Shown here: piece by piece, positions 20,601 to 28,576 of the stretch
How the letters are laid out: every line of letters begins with the position of its first letter
Position numbering within the stretch: the stretch's first letter is position 1
Origin: Lepus europaeus
Lineage: Eukaryota; Chordata; Mammalia; Lagomorpha; Leporidae
Length of the DNA: 64,000 bases
NCBI RefSeq assembly: GCF_033115175.1
Contig: NC_084850.1
Span: 100,999,439-101,063,438, forward strand
Direction of reading: 5' to 3'
Notes under the pieces: model-generated
What the model saw: only the letters and a program-made list of their open reading frames with translations
Told to the model about the DNA's origin: nothing
The model's database searches: none
Program-made: the position numbers and the translations under genes

Positions 20601-21357
20601 GAACACAGCTGTTCTGTTAAAAGCCATCTAGATGATAAATCTGCTGCCGTACGTTTTTCAGCTCCCCATAACGGAGCCGGGAAGGTTGCCGGTGCAGGAT
20701 GGGGTCAGACAGGGACTCTTCCCTGTCTGCCTTTGTGTCTGGGGTTTGCTCCCATTCTTTGCCAGAGCTTGCAGGCTGGGAGTCCCCCGGTCCCTGAGAT
20801 GTGACTTCTAAGATTGCCCTGGGAACACTGATTGGGTGGCTTTCCCTCTGCAGGGAGCTTTGCCGTGTGGGGGGGCCTGTTCTCCACCATCGACTGTGGC
20901 CTGGTCCGGCTGCGGGGCAAAGAGGACCCCTGGAACTCCATCACCAGCGGCGCATTGACTGGGGCTGTGCTGGCTGCCCGCAGTGAGTCCCACCCCGCAC
21001 CCCCCCGCCCCCAGCTCCAGCCTCTTCATGCTCCTCTGCCCACCTTACCTGTTGCTCTGTCCCTTCCCTTGCAAGGTGGCCCTTTGGCCATGGTGGGCTC
21101 TGCGATGATGGGAGGCATCCTGTTGGCTCTCATCGAGGGGGTCGGCATCCTCCTCACTCGCTACACTGCGCAGCAGTTCCGCAATGGTGAGTACCTGCTG
21201 GCCGGGGGTCAGGGAGAGGACGGGAAGGCTCCACCCAGTCCCTCCCCCTTATCCTCACCTGCTTCTCTCCTCCCCAGCACCCCCGTTCCTGGAAGACCCC
21301 AGCCAGCTGGCCTCTAAGGAGGGCACCCCGGCGCCAGGCTATCCCAGCTATCAGTAA
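2368..21357 (+). CDS. TIMM17B: TIMM17B, mitochondrial inner-membrane translocase subunit
   Basis: There are six coding exons: 2368-2393, 3222-3321, 5244-5307, 20854-20982, 21076-21186 and 21278-21357. All have GT/AG borders and the frame is continuous, giving 169 codons plus TAA. The start [19 protein letters not shown] is that of human TIMM17B. The product is the Tim17-family channel-side subunit of the TIM23 complex, which imports presequence proteins into the matrix. Visible Tim17 features are the glycine-rich [13 protein letters not shown] helix, [16 protein letters not shown], and [18 protein letters not shown], in a four-helix membrane protein. The C-terminus ends PGYPSYQ, three residues short of human, because TAA at 21355 replaces a glutamine codon. 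Intron 3 (5308-20853) is 15.5 kb and repeat-filled, while the whole human gene is about 5 kb. Confidence 0.95.
2394..3221 (+). other. TIMM17B intron 1
   Basis: GC-rich at its start (continuation of the CpG-rich promoter to about 2480), then single-copy sequence. I recognise no repeat or second gene here. Short frames on both strands are by-products of base composition. Confidence 0.7.
3764..4367 (-). repeat. C-repeat SINE, diverged, split by a second SINE
   Basis: Antisense copy in two pieces: 3764-3988 (tail and body through ggagctggga) and 4288-4367 (aagcactccaatatgagatg to gcttgcccc). The gap is filled by a sense SINE. Confidence 0.7.
3989..4287 (+). repeat. C-repeat SINE nested in an older copy
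   Basis: Sense copy from the gttaagctgctgcttttgac head to the caaataaataaagtaaatct tail. It interrupts the antisense SINE at 3764-4367 and is therefore the younger of the two. Confidence 0.8.
4385..4701 (-). repeat. C-repeat SINE, diverged
   Basis: Antisense copy from gttttatttatttccatctacttg to ccactgcaccacaaggtccag, in TIMM17B intron 2. Confidence 0.78.
4720..5055 (+). repeat. LINE L2, 3' part
   Basis: Sense L2 3' end. The signature stretches are cagcacaaatgtcccctttg, gtaagctttgggaggacag and gtgcctggcacatagtagat, ending in attaaatgaatgaa. This is an ancient mammalian repeat in TIMM17B intron 2. Confidence 0.8.
5590..5960 (-). repeat. C-repeat SINE with target-site duplication
   Basis: Full antisense copy with a long GA tract at 5648-5700. 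The flanks ctttaatattctt (5581-5593 and 5964-5976) form a clean duplication, so the copy is fairly young. It is the first of about 28 SINEs in TIMM17B intron 3. Confidence 0.9.
6183..6508 (-). repeat. C-repeat SINE with target-site duplication
   Basis: Antisense copy flanked by ccatgtgatctt on both sides (about 6166 and 6509). Confidence 0.88.
6850..7148 (-). repeat. C-repeat SINE
   Basis: Antisense copy from aagatttatttatttatttg to accaaagtgccggcccc, inserted in the old L1 3' UTR. The flanks gag(a/g)tcatgt are similar. Confidence 0.88.
7149..7812. mobile_element. L1 ORF2 fragment with an orientation switch
   Basis: 7149-7740 is antisense L1 ORF2 (gcagtgcagaagcttctcaa, ccagttttcccagcactatt). 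It covers the same ORF2 region that reappears at 9602-10960, so it belongs to a second element. 7741-7812 (ggaactggagatcattatgt to ctcactcatcc) is L1 3' sequence in the opposite, sense direction. Downstream the antisense direction resumes. A 5'-inverted insertion or a 0.66-kb local inversion would explain this. Confidence 0.65.
8152..8460 (-). repeat. C-repeat SINE
   Basis: Antisense copy from ttaaaatttatttatttgac to ccactgcaccacgatgctag, in the old L1. Confidence 0.87.
8515..8590. repeat. Microsatellites (GT/AT)n and (CA)n
   Basis: A tgtgtgtgtgtatatatata run at 8515-8537 and a (ca)n run at about 8567-8586. They sit at the tail side of a diverged SINE. Confidence 0.85.
8537..8897 (-). repeat. 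C-repeat SINE, diverged
   Basis: Antisense copy with the ccactggttcatttcattccc core and the ttaactgctaggccagaggc end. It has a small internal duplication of ccagggtgagcac(a/g)tacca near 8730-8780. Confidence 0.72.
8913..9202 (-). repeat. C-repeat SINE, diverged
   Basis: Antisense copy with gatcttctacctgctgattc and ccttaactgctatgcaaagc. The old subfamily head is similar to that of the preceding copy. Confidence 0.7.
9273..9585 (-). repeat. Young GC-rich-type C-repeat SINE with long target duplication
   Basis: Antisense copy of the subfamily marked by gacaggcagagtggacagtg, the tgcggcc core and the ctaggcggaggattagccta head. The flanks tgggctactgggttat (9257-9272 and 9586-9601) are a perfect 16-bp duplication within old L1 sequence. 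Confidence 0.93.
9789..10122 (-). repeat. C-repeat SINE
   Basis: Antisense copy from atatttatttattttattta to ccactgtgccacaacaccag, in old L1. Confidence 0.87.
10297..10515 (+). repeat. 5'-truncated C-repeat SINE with target duplication
   Basis: Sense copy that starts in mid-element at ccagctctctgctatggcct and ends in an A-rich tail. Flanked by gaaagataggatcta at 10282-10296 and 10516-10530. It lacks the tRNA-like head, so it is a 5'-truncated L1-style insertion. Confidence 0.92.
10619..10897 (-). repeat. C-repeat SINE
   Basis: Antisense copy, slightly short in the head (ggctatgccacagtgccag), in old L1. Confidence 0.85.
11217..11559 (-). repeat. C-repeat SINE with target-site duplication
   Basis: Antisense copy. 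The flanks tggacatttta (11206-11216 and 11560-11570) split the L1 stretch that reads tagtatggacattttaa in intact elements. Confidence 0.9.
11662..12027 (-). repeat. Young GC-rich-type C-repeat SINE
   Basis: Antisense copy with the complete ctagtgagccgcggcgccgg head. The perfect flanks gatttgtattttt (11649-11661 and 12028-12040) lie in old L1. Confidence 0.93.
12084..12408 (+). repeat. Young GC-rich-type C-repeat SINE
   Basis: Sense copy starting at ccggcgccgtggctcaacag, with a ctgtcaaaaagaaaaaaaa tail. The flanks are attatttcttgg-like. With the antisense copy 55 bp away it makes a strong inverted pair. Confidence 0.92.
12618..12922 (+). repeat. C-repeat SINE
   Basis: Sense copy from ggagccagtgttgtggtgca to ataagtctttaaaaaaaaaa. 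Confidence 0.87.
13054..13381 (-). repeat. C-repeat SINE, diverged
   Basis: Antisense copy from aaaaatatctatttttcata to gtgccacaacactggtc. Confidence 0.8.
13671..14004 (-). repeat. C-repeat SINE
   Basis: Antisense copy. The similar flanks aattttgttt suggest a target duplication. Confidence 0.88.
14041..14363 (-). repeat. Young GC-rich-type C-repeat SINE with 17-bp duplication
   Basis: Antisense copy between perfect copies of cctcctttcctttcctt (14024-14040 and 14364-14380). Confidence 0.93.
14416..14713 (-). repeat. C-repeat SINE, diverged
   Basis: Antisense copy with a cacagagtaacagagaagga tail side and the ccaatatgggatgcaggcac to caaatgcctgctc head side. Old subfamily. The CT-rich stretch just before it (14364-14416) belongs to its tail and the neighbouring duplication. 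Confidence 0.7.
14793..15094 (-). repeat. C-repeat SINE, intermediate type, long target duplication
   Basis: Antisense copy with a mixed head: gcccatatggaataccggca followed by aggcggaggattaaccaagt. The flanks aatgtagtttctatttttt (14774-14792 and 15095-15113) are a 19-bp perfect duplication. Confidence 0.92.
15284..15961 (-). repeat. C-repeat SINE split by another SINE
   Basis: Antisense copy in two parts, 15284-15305 (aagatttattcatttatt tail) and 15661-15961 (body to acaccacagagccagacc). It sits in the T-rich tail of the younger L1. Confidence 0.85.
15306..15642 (+). repeat. Young GC-rich-type C-repeat SINE in the tail of another
   Basis: Sense copy from gggccggcgccgcagctcac to the polyA after ctgcctgtc. 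The target duplication aagatttattcatttatt (15288-15305 and 15643-15660) is the tail of the host SINE. This gives a SINE in a SINE in an L1 in an L1. Confidence 0.93.
15974..16293 (-). repeat. C-repeat SINE
   Basis: Antisense copy from ttttttaaagatttatttta to ctgcgccacagtcccggccc, in the T-rich tail of the younger L1. Confidence 0.88.
16492..16875 (-). repeat. Young GC-rich-type C-repeat SINE with target duplication
   Basis: Antisense copy with a long expanded T/AT-rich tail and a full gagccgcggcgccggcc head. The flanks agaagaccaactctat (16476-16491 and 16876-16891) lie in the younger L1 3' UTR. Confidence 0.93.
17924..18234 (-). repeat. C-repeat SINE
   Basis: Antisense copy from aaagatttatttatatactt to acgccacaacaccggcccc. 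The flanks t(a/g)tcgtgt are similar. Confidence 0.85.
18331..19045. other. TIMM17B intron 3 segment without a clear repeat call
   Basis: About 0.7 kb that may be the 5' end of the old L1 or single-copy intron. It has a short G-rich minisatellite of ggggtgg units at 18727-18752. I see no exon: no frame here matches the neighbouring genes. Confidence 0.5.
19046..19698 (-). repeat. C-repeat SINE split by a younger SINE
   Basis: Antisense copy, 19046-19218 and about 19578-19698 (to gctgcgccacagcaccagcc). It is interrupted in the tactgctttcccag region. Confidence 0.87.
19219..19551 (-). repeat. Young GC-rich-type C-repeat SINE with unusually long target duplication
   Basis: Antisense copy. About 25 bases of the host SINE, from cacacatg through tatcttttactgcttt, occur on both sides (about 19194-19218 and 19553-19577) with a single g/a difference. 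Confidence 0.92.
19864..20140 (+). repeat. C-repeat SINE
   Basis: Sense copy from ccttggggcgcagtgggtta to caaataaataaatcttttaa. One of few sense copies in this intron. Confidence 0.87.
20364..20508 (-). repeat. C-repeat SINE, partial
   Basis: Antisense tail half only (ttaaaaaatgtatttatctg to caggtctcccgtgtgtgtgg). The head is missing. Confidence 0.75.
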
Positions 21358-21760
21358 CACCACTGAAGAAGCGACTGCCTACCACCGCCGCCGTGGGAGC
21401 TGCGCTCAGTTCCCTCCCCAGTGATCTACCTCGAAGGGAGGGCTGGCTCCCACTTAGCCCCGGGACCCTCCCGAGAGGGCCTCTGCTCTGCTCCCTGGTC
21501 CCAGGGTGGGGGTGGGGCATCCCAGCTGCCCTGACAGATGGGTCCCCTTTTTCTCTCTCAGGGCACCCCAGCCCCACACTCACATGTACAAGCTCTCAAC
21601 CCAGCTCCCTCGTGTGGCACCCTGACAAGTATTTAAAGCCGGTTTTGAAACGCCTGCGTATGGACTCCTTGAGCCACCGTGAGGGCCCCTCCTTGGGACA
21701 AGGGGCGGGGCCCTCTCCGGGGACTCAGCAGCCCTAGGCCTTGCAGCCCCACAGCCAGTG
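21358..21760 (+). other. TIMM17B: TIMM17B 3' untranslated region
   Basis: GC-rich sequence after the TAA. The ancestral frame continues for two codons to TGA at 21364-21366. No AATAAA is present. The only A-rich candidate for a weak poly(A) signal is tatttaaag near 21630, so the true end is not fixed. Confidence 0.5.
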
Positions 21761-23073
21761 ATGTGTAGTAGATGGCAGTGGAATGAATGAGGATGTACAT
21801 GGGGTATGCGAGTTAAGAGGGGGGTGGGGGCCGAGTAATGATCCTAAACAGGTGGAGCCACAGACTTGGGGAAAAAGCAAGTTAACACTAAGATTGCTAG
21901 GCAGTGGGCAGTGGGTCTGCACATTGTACGCCTGACCCCCAGATGTGCAAGCACACCAGGACCCCTCACTCGGCCTCCACAAGCCCCTGATGCCGAAGCT
22001 GGGAAAGTCGTTGGATACCAGTCACCCTGCTTCCGAAAATCACCCTGCATCTGTGTGGGCTGACCGTGGACACAGGGCTCTGGGAGACCCAGTTCATCAT
22101 CGAACAAAGCCCCATGTCAGTGTTCCCTTCCATCCCAGAGCCACTTTGCTGCTCGCACATGCGCAGTGTTGGAAGATTTTTTTTTTAAAGGGAAAGAGTT
22201 TATTGGTGGGGGAACCAGACAAACCGGAGGGAAGGGGTGAAGAAGGACGGCAGGTTGTTTCTTTAAGAGCAAGGACAACCAAACCAGAAATGAGTTTTCA
22301 TGTTGGGCTGGGGGAGTTTCAAAAAAGTGATTCTTCTGCATGGACAATCAGCCCCAAACCTCCAACGTGTCCCTTCTGTGGCAACCTCTACACAAGTGGG
22401 AAAACGTTGTCTCCCTTGGGGTTCAAATGGCACAGGGAGGCGCAGAGCTTTCTGAGGAGTCAAGGTTTCCTCTGCCTATTCTGCTCCAGTGCAAAAAGCC
22501 TCATGGGAGAAGTAAAACCTGGCCCTTTCGTGGAAACGGCATTTGGGCCACGGGGCTGCAGAGAGCGAGTGAGTTCCTGGCAATCCTCAGAGGCCTGGCC
22601 TCGAACGCCTGGCTCCCCAGGCCCTCCAGCAGAAGGGCCCAGGTGGCTTCTGTGGGACCAAGGTGCCAATGAGACCCAAGGTAGCCCAGGCGGTGACTCT
22701 TCTGTGGCGCGCCCTCTAGGCTCCTCCAGGCCCTGTCCACCATGGTTTCCACGCCCTGCTCCGCTGCTATCAAGCACCGCCCCTTGGGCTGCTCAGGCCC
22801 TGATGTCTCCAGGCTCCACCCCCTTCCCCATCTCTGGGCGCTGGCCTCTTGGCTGCTGCAGTCTACACCTCAACACTGCCTCTTCCCATCTTCAAGCCCC
22901 GCCTCTCCAGGTTCCTCAAACCCCCGGCGCTCAGTGCCCCCCCACCCCTCCCTCGGATCCTGGGTCACAGTCCCCACGGCTGGTGGGTCGCTAGACCTGC
23001 GGGACCCTGGAATGGTTCTGCCTCCCATGGCGCAGGAGGCTTGACCACGTGTGGCGCCCCATACTAGGTTTTT
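21761..23073. other. Intergenic GC-rich single-copy segment
   Basis: No repeat is recognised. A plus-strand frame spans 21945-22994, but it lacks a convincing start context and shows no family I know; high GC content makes stop codons rare. It holds a minus-strand AATAAA (complement near 22200) and a run of Alu-free, C-rich sequence. Confidence 0.5.
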
Positions 23074-23412
23074 TTAAAATTTTATTTATTTATTTATTTT
23101 TGACAGGCAGAGTGGACAGTGAGAGAGAGACAGAGAGAAAGGTCTTCCTTTTGCCGTTGGTTCACCCTCCAATGGCTGCTGCGGCCGGCGCATCGCGCTG
23201 ATCCGAAGCCAGGAGCCAGGTGCTTCTGGTCTCCCATGGGGTGCAGGACCCAAGCACTTGGGCCATCCTCCACTGCACTCCCAGGCCATAGCAGAGAGCT
23301 GGCCTGGAAGAGGGGCAACCGGGACAGAATCCGGTGCCCCAACCGGGACTAGAACCTGGTGTGCCGGCGCCGCAAGGCGGAGGATTAGCCTATTGAGCCG
23401 TGGCGCCGGCCC
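23074..23412 (-). repeat. Young GC-rich-type C-repeat SINE
   Basis: Antisense copy from ttttaaaattttatttattt to gagccgtggcgccggcc. The flanks cccc(a/g)tactaggtttt are nearly identical. Confidence 0.93.
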
Positions 23413-24501
23413 CCGTACTAGGTTTTGAAGCGAAGGACCAGGTCTAGAAATCGCAGCTGGGGCCTGGGGACAGAGTTGGGTGGCTGCATGGATGCCGAGG
23501 CGCTGGGCACAGAGGCAGAGCCGCATCCCCTGGCCTCACCTGGCTCTGAGCTGGGGCTCCCTGTGCCATCCGTGCCTCCAGAGCTGAGACCCGGGCGAGG
23601 AGGCCGTGTCCCCTGGCCTAACCCAGACCTCACGCCAGTTGGCTTGTGTTCTGGGAGAAGGGAATGCTCTCAGACCGTCAGCTGTTTGCACCACGAAAGA
23701 CTTCAGAGTCGGAGAGAAAGCGGGAGATGGAGAGAGAGAGAGATCTGAACGTAGGGACCAGCAAGAGAGAAATGGCAAGAGACGGAAATAACCAGAAGTC
23801 GTGGGCTGGTCAGAAATGCAGGAGATGAGAGAGAACAGCGACAGATACTAATAGAGGCTGGAGGGAGCGAGGAGAGGGTGTTTCTGGTGGGCTGCCGTGG
23901 ACATGTGAGCTGCGGTCAGGGACTGGACCCACAGGGATCTGTCAGGCCACCTGCCCTCTTACCCTCCACTGGAGCCTCCCCCTCCCCTGAGGCAGGCAGC
24001 TCACCAGTATCCTGCTGTCTGTGCTGGTCTTGATCTCATCTCTGATTTCATGCCAGCATCTTCCTCCCTGCCTTAGCCCATCTCTGCCTCTGTCTTGAAC
24101 TGTCTCACAGCCCTCTTCTCCCATTTTTTTTTAATTTTTATTTTTTTGCTTGGGCCTCCCTAGCTGGTGGCTCTCACACTCCCCTGTGGACCTCAGATTT
24201 GCCACCTGTCTGAGACAGGGAGACAAGGGAGACTATTTTGTGAGTGGGTGGGGCCCTTAAGGAAATGGGCAGAATTAGGGGAGACCAAAGGGCCCAGCCC
24301 CGACAGTAAGGTGTGGCCTCATCCTCTCCACTTTCTCAGGAAGAGACCCTGAGCAACTAGGGAGAGACAGACAGGAAGAAAGCTGACAAGACAGAGAGAA
24401 GCCAGAGTGCACAGAGAGGCAGAGATACCAGCAGAGAAAAGGGCAGGAAGACGATAAACAGGATGAAAGTGAGAAGGGGAGAGATTAAGAGAGCAAAAGC
24501 A
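23413..24501. other. Intergenic segment without recognised repeats
   Basis: Single-copy sequence with purine-rich runs (23690-23850 and 24355-24490, agagagacagacagga type). No gene is supported. Confidence 0.5.
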
Positions 24502-24700
24502 GGGCTGGGCATTGTGGCATAGCAGCTTAAGCTACCACTTCCCACATCAGCATCCCATATGGGTACAGGTTCTAGTCCTGGCTACTCCACTTCCTGTCCA
24601 GCTCTCTGCTATGGCCTGGGAAAGCAGTGGAAGATGGCCCAAGTGCTTGGGCCCCTGCACACACGTGTGTGGGAGACCCTGATGGAGTTTCAGTCTCCTG
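24502..24700 (+). repeat. C-repeat SINE, 3'-truncated
   Basis: Sense head half from gggctgggcattgtggcata to gatggagtttcagtctcctg, abutting an inverted fragment. Confidence 0.8.
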
Positions 24701-24818
24701 AAAGATTTGCTTCTTTGAAAGGCAGTTACAGAGAAAGGGGTCTTCCATCAGCTGGTTCACTCTCCAAATAGCCACAATGGCTGGGAATGGGCCAGGCCAA
24801 ATCCAGCAGTCGAAAGCT
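24701..24818 (-). repeat. C-repeat SINE, head-truncated
   Basis: Antisense tail half (gatttgcttctttgaaaggc to gggccaggccaaatccag). Head-to-head with the previous fragment, a likely recombination product. Confidence 0.75.
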
Positions 24819-24847
24819 TCATAATTCTTTTAAGAAATAGTATAATA

Positions 24848-24900
24848 GAACATTATATATATATATATATATACATATATATACATATAATCATTTTCAC
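24848..24900. repeat. (AT)n microsatellite
   Basis: An atatatatat run with a few catatat interruptions, beside the SINE target site agaacattatatat. Confidence 0.9.
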
Positions 24901-24914
24901 TGTTTCATATCTTT

Positions 24915-25234
24915 TTTTTTAAGATTTATTTTTTACTTGAGAGTCACAGTTACACAGAGAGAGGAGAGGCAGAGAGAGAGAGGTCTTCCATGTGCTGGTT
25001 CACTCCCCAGTTGGCTGCAACGGCTGGAGCTGCAACAGCTGGAGCTGCACCGATCCGAAGCCAGGATCCAGGAGCTTCTTCTAGGTTTCTCACGTGGGTG
25101 CAGGGGCCCAAGGACTCAGGCCATAGCAAAGAGCTGGATTGGAAGTAGAGCAGCCGGGACTAGAACCGGCGCCCATATGGGATGCTGGCACTTCAGGCCA
25201 GGGTGTTAACCCGCTGCGCCACAGCGCCAGCCCC
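24915..25234 (-). repeat. C-repeat SINE
   Basis: Antisense copy with a tandem gctggagctgcaacagctgg duplication in the body. Flanked by agaacattatatat (about 24847 and 25235). Confidence 0.9.
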
Positions 25235-25429
25235 AGAACATTATATATTTTAAAAAGAGAAGGCAGGGAAAAGAGGCAGAGAGAAGTGAGAGACTGAATC
25301 AAAGCAGAGAGGGGGAGAGAAAAGGAGAAAGTCCCAAGTGCACACTTTACCTTGAGCCTGCGTGTGCTGCTCTGAGTGTTCCCATTTCTTCATCCCTTCA
25401 GTGGCAGTTGCCAGAGGGGTGGGGCAGCA

Positions 25430-25609
25430 CAGAGCCAGGAGATTCTTCTGGGTCTCCCACGCGGGTGCAGAGGCCAAAGGACTTGAGCCACCCTCCACTG
25501 CTTTCCCAGGCTGGATCAGAAGTAGAGCAGCCAGGACTCGAACCGGTGCCCATAAGAGATGCCTGCACTACAGGCGGCTGCTTAGCCCACTAAGCCACAG
25601 TGCCAGGCC
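25430..25609 (-). repeat. C-repeat SINE, tail missing
   Basis: Antisense head half (agccaggagattcttctggg to aagccacagtgccaggccc). Confidence 0.8.
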
Positions 25610-25732
25610 CAAGCCCTGCCCCTTTCACCCCCACCCTGCAGCACCTGCAAAGTGACCTTTAGAGATCAGCTCTCTGATGTTGAGAAGTGGGAAACATTGT
25701 TCATTTAAAAACAAACAAACAAACAAACTTTG

Positions 25733-26057
25733 GGGACTGGTGCTATGGCGCAGCGGGTTAAAGCCCTGGCCTAAAGCGCCAGCATCCCATATGGGTGCCG
25801 GTTCGAGTCCCAGCTGCTCCTCTTCAGATCCAGTTCTCTGCTATGGCCTGGGATAACAGTGAGGATGGCCCAGGTCCTTGGGCCCCTGCACCCATGTGGG
25901 AGACCTGGAGGAAGCTCCTGGCTCCTGGCTTCAGAACGGCGCAGCTCCGGCCATTGCAGCCATCTGGGGAGTGAACCAGCAGATGGAAGACCTCTCTCTC
26001 TGCTCTATCTCTCTCTAACTCTGTCTTTCAAATAAATAAAATAAATATTTTTAAAAA
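25733..26057 (+). repeat. C-repeat SINE, near consensus
   Basis: Sense copy with tRNA-like head ggtgctatggcgcagcgggt, ggttcgagtcccagctgctc box, and caaataaataaaataaatat tail. Confidence 0.92.
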
Positions 26058-26633
26058 ACTTTGATTTCAGAAAAGTTTTAAATTTACCAAACAAAATTTA
26101 TAAAGTAGTACAAATAATTTTCATGTACCCTACACCCAGCTTCCCCAATGTTAGCATATTTTTTTTTGACAGGCAGAGTGGACAGAGAGAGAGAGAGAGA
26201 CAGAGAGAAAGGTCCTCCCTTGCCGTTGGTTCACCCTCCAATGGCCGCCGTGCTGGCTGGCGCACTGCGCTGATCCGAAGCCAGGAGCCAGGTGCTTCTC
26301 CTGGTCTCCCATGGGGTGCAGGGCCCAAGGACTTGGGCCATCCTCCACTGCACTCCCGGGCCACAGCAGAGAGCTGGCCTGGAAGAGGGGCAACCAGGAC
26401 AGAATCTGGTGCCCCAACCGGGACTAGAACCCGGTGTGCCGGCGCTGCAAGGTGGAGGATTAGCCTATTGAGCCGCGGTGCCGGCCTTGTTAGCATATTA
26501 TTATGATATATTTGTCACAATCTATAAAACACACCCAGCTTTGCCTATTAACACCTCTTATTAGTATAATAAACTTGTCACAATTAATGAACCACACCCA
26601 GCTTCCCCTGTTTTCTTTTTTTAAAGAGGAAAT
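26058..26633 (-). mobile_element. L1M 3' UTR fragment split by a SINE
   Basis: Antisense old L1 3' sequence at 26058-26161 and 26487-26633 (gtaccctacacccagcttcc, gttagcatattattatgata, gtcacaattaatgaacc). Confidence 0.6.
26162..26486 (-). repeat. Young GC-rich-type C-repeat SINE
   Basis: Antisense copy flanked by tgttagcatatt on both sides. Confidence 0.93.
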
Positions 26634-26961
26634 TAATTTTTTAAAGATTTATTTATTTATTTGAGAGGCAGAGTTACAGAGATTGAGAGAGACAGAGAGA
26701 AAGGTCTTCCATCTGCTGGTTCATGCCCCCAAATGGCCACAATGGATGGAGCTGGGCTGAACTGAAACCAGGAGCCAAGAGCTTTCTCCGGGTTTCCCAT
26801 GCGGGTTCAGGAGCCCAAGCATTTGGGCCATCTTCCACTGCTTTCCCAGGCTGTAAGCAGAGCTAGATCAGAAGAAGAGCAGCTGGGACTCAAACTCATG
26901 CCAATATGGGATGCTGGCATCACAGGAGGAGGCTTAGCCTACTAGGCCACAGTGCTGGCCC
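26634..26961 (-). repeat. C-repeat SINE
   Basis: Antisense copy from ttaaagatttatttatttat to ctaggccacagtgctggccc. Confidence 0.88.
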
Positions 26962-26977
26962 GCTTCTTCTTTCTTTT

Positions 26978-27632
26978 TAATATTTATTTATTTGAGGGCC
27001 GGCACTGTGGCTCAATAGGCTAATCCTCCGTCTGCGGCGCCAGCACCCCAGGTTCTCGTCCCAGTCGGGGCACCAGATTCTGTCCCGGTTGCCCCTCTTC
27101 CAGGCCAGCTCTCTGCTGTGGCCAGGGAGTGCAGTGGAGGATGGCCCAAGTGCTCGGGCCCTGCACCCCATGGGAAACCAGGAGAAGCACCTGGCTCCTG
27201 GCTTTGGATCAGCGCGGTGCGCCGGCCACAGCGGCCATTGAGGGGTGAACCAACGGAAAAGGAAGACCTTTCTCTCTGTCTCTCTCTCTCTCACTGTCCA
27301 CTCTGCCTGTCAAAAAAAAAGATTATTAAAAAAATTATTTATTTGAGAAGTAGACTTACAGAGGGAGAGAAAGGGAGAGTCTTCCATCTGCTAGTTCACT
27401 TCCCAAATGGCTGAAGCAGCTGGAGTTGGGCCGATCCAAAGCCAGGAGCTTCTTCCGGGTCTCCCACGTGGGTGTAGGGGCCCAAGGACTTGGGCTATCT
27501 TCCACTGCTTTCCCAGACCATAAACAGGGAGCTGGATGGGAAGAGGAGCAGCTGGGACACCAACCGGTGCCCATATGAGATGCAGGCACCACAGGGGGAG
27601 AGCTAGCCTACTACACCACAGCACCCACCTCC
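26978..27632 (-). repeat. C-repeat SINE split by a younger SINE
   Basis: Antisense copy: short tail at 26978-26996, body 27326-27632 (to ctacaccacagcacccacc). Confidence 0.83.
26997..27325 (+). repeat. Young GC-rich-type C-repeat SINE in a SINE tail
   Basis: Sense copy from gggccggcactgtggctcaa to ctgcctgtcaaaaaaaaa. The atttatttatttgag tail of the host SINE is the duplicated target. Confidence 0.92.
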
Positions 27633-27639
27633 CATGTTT

Positions 27640-28275
27640 TCAATCAACTCTACCTAATCCCCCTCCCTTCCAGCCTCTGAGGATCACCATTCTCTATTCA
27701 GACAGATGTTTTGTCTGTCTGTGTCTGGCTTACTTCACACGATGTCCTCCAGTTCCATGCATTTTGCTGCAAATGACAGGATTTCATTCTTTTTTATGGC
27801 TTAATAGTATTCCATCATGTATATATGACCCATTTTCTCTTTTTTGTTTTTAAATATTTATTTATTTATTTGAAAGCCCGAGTTACAGAGAGAGAGGAGA
27901 GACAGAGAATCTTCCATCCATTGATTCACTCTCCAAATGGCCACAAGGAGCAGGGCTGGGCCAGGCAGGAGCCAGGAGCCAGGAGCTTCCTCCCTGTCTC
28001 GCACGTGGGTGCAGGGGCCCAAGGAATTAGGCCATCTTCCACTGCTTTCTCAGGCCATCGTAGAGAGCTGGATTGGAAGTAGAGCAGCCAGGACTCAAAC
28101 TGGCACCCATAAGGGATGCCAGCACTGTAGGCGGTGGCTTTACCCGCTATGCCACAGCACTGACCCCAACACATTGCCATTATCAAATCATATGATGCTG
28201 GATGCCTTGCTTGATCCCTTATCTTGGCTGTTGTGAACAGTGCTGCAATAAACATGGTGGTGTAGTCATGTTTGC
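27640..28275 (-). mobile_element. L1 3' fragment split by a SINE
   Basis: Antisense L1 3' sequence at 27640-27845 (gatgtcctccagttccatgc, tatggcttaatagtattcca) and 28168-28275 (gttgtgaacagtgctgcaat). Confidence 0.75.
27846..28167 (-). repeat. C-repeat SINE
   Basis: Antisense copy from ttaaatatttatttatttat to gctatgccacagcactgacc. Confidence 0.88.
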
Positions 28276-28389
28276 TACACAAGCCCGCTTAGGGCAGCCT
28301 CTGGGAAATCTGCAGTGTCATCAAATTAGCAAGCATGTGAAAGAGAAGGTAGGGGGGTGGGGTGCGCCAATGGTCACATCCAATGTGAC

Positions 28390-28500
28390 GGAGAAACTTT
28401 CCTTCTGCTATCCTCATCTGGATATAAGGGAACAGAAACACCGAGAGGTTAAGCAAGGTGTCCACAGCTATGCTGTCGTTCAAAATTAGGCACCAACCAC
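28390..28500 (-). repeat. MIR fragment
   Basis: The stretch tcctcatctggatataaggg followed by gagaggttaagcaaggtgtc matches the antisense MIR core. Confidence 0.5.
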
Positions 28501-28576
28501 CGATACCCAAGAGACAAAAACTGATGCATGGGAAGCGGTTGATTCAAGAAGCCAGTGTTCTTGCGGGGAGGAGACT

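Noticed and set aside
21945-22994. A 349-codon plus-strand frame downstream of TIMM17B with two CxxC pairs
   Set aside because: GC-rich DNA with few stops. It shows no recognised domain, no splice or promoter support, and low-complexity proline/serine content; other frames there are open as well.
25733-26057. tRNA genes suggested by gttcgagtcc B-boxes
   Set aside because: Each lies at the head of a C-repeat SINE with body and A-rich tail. None folds as a free-standing tRNA in my reading.
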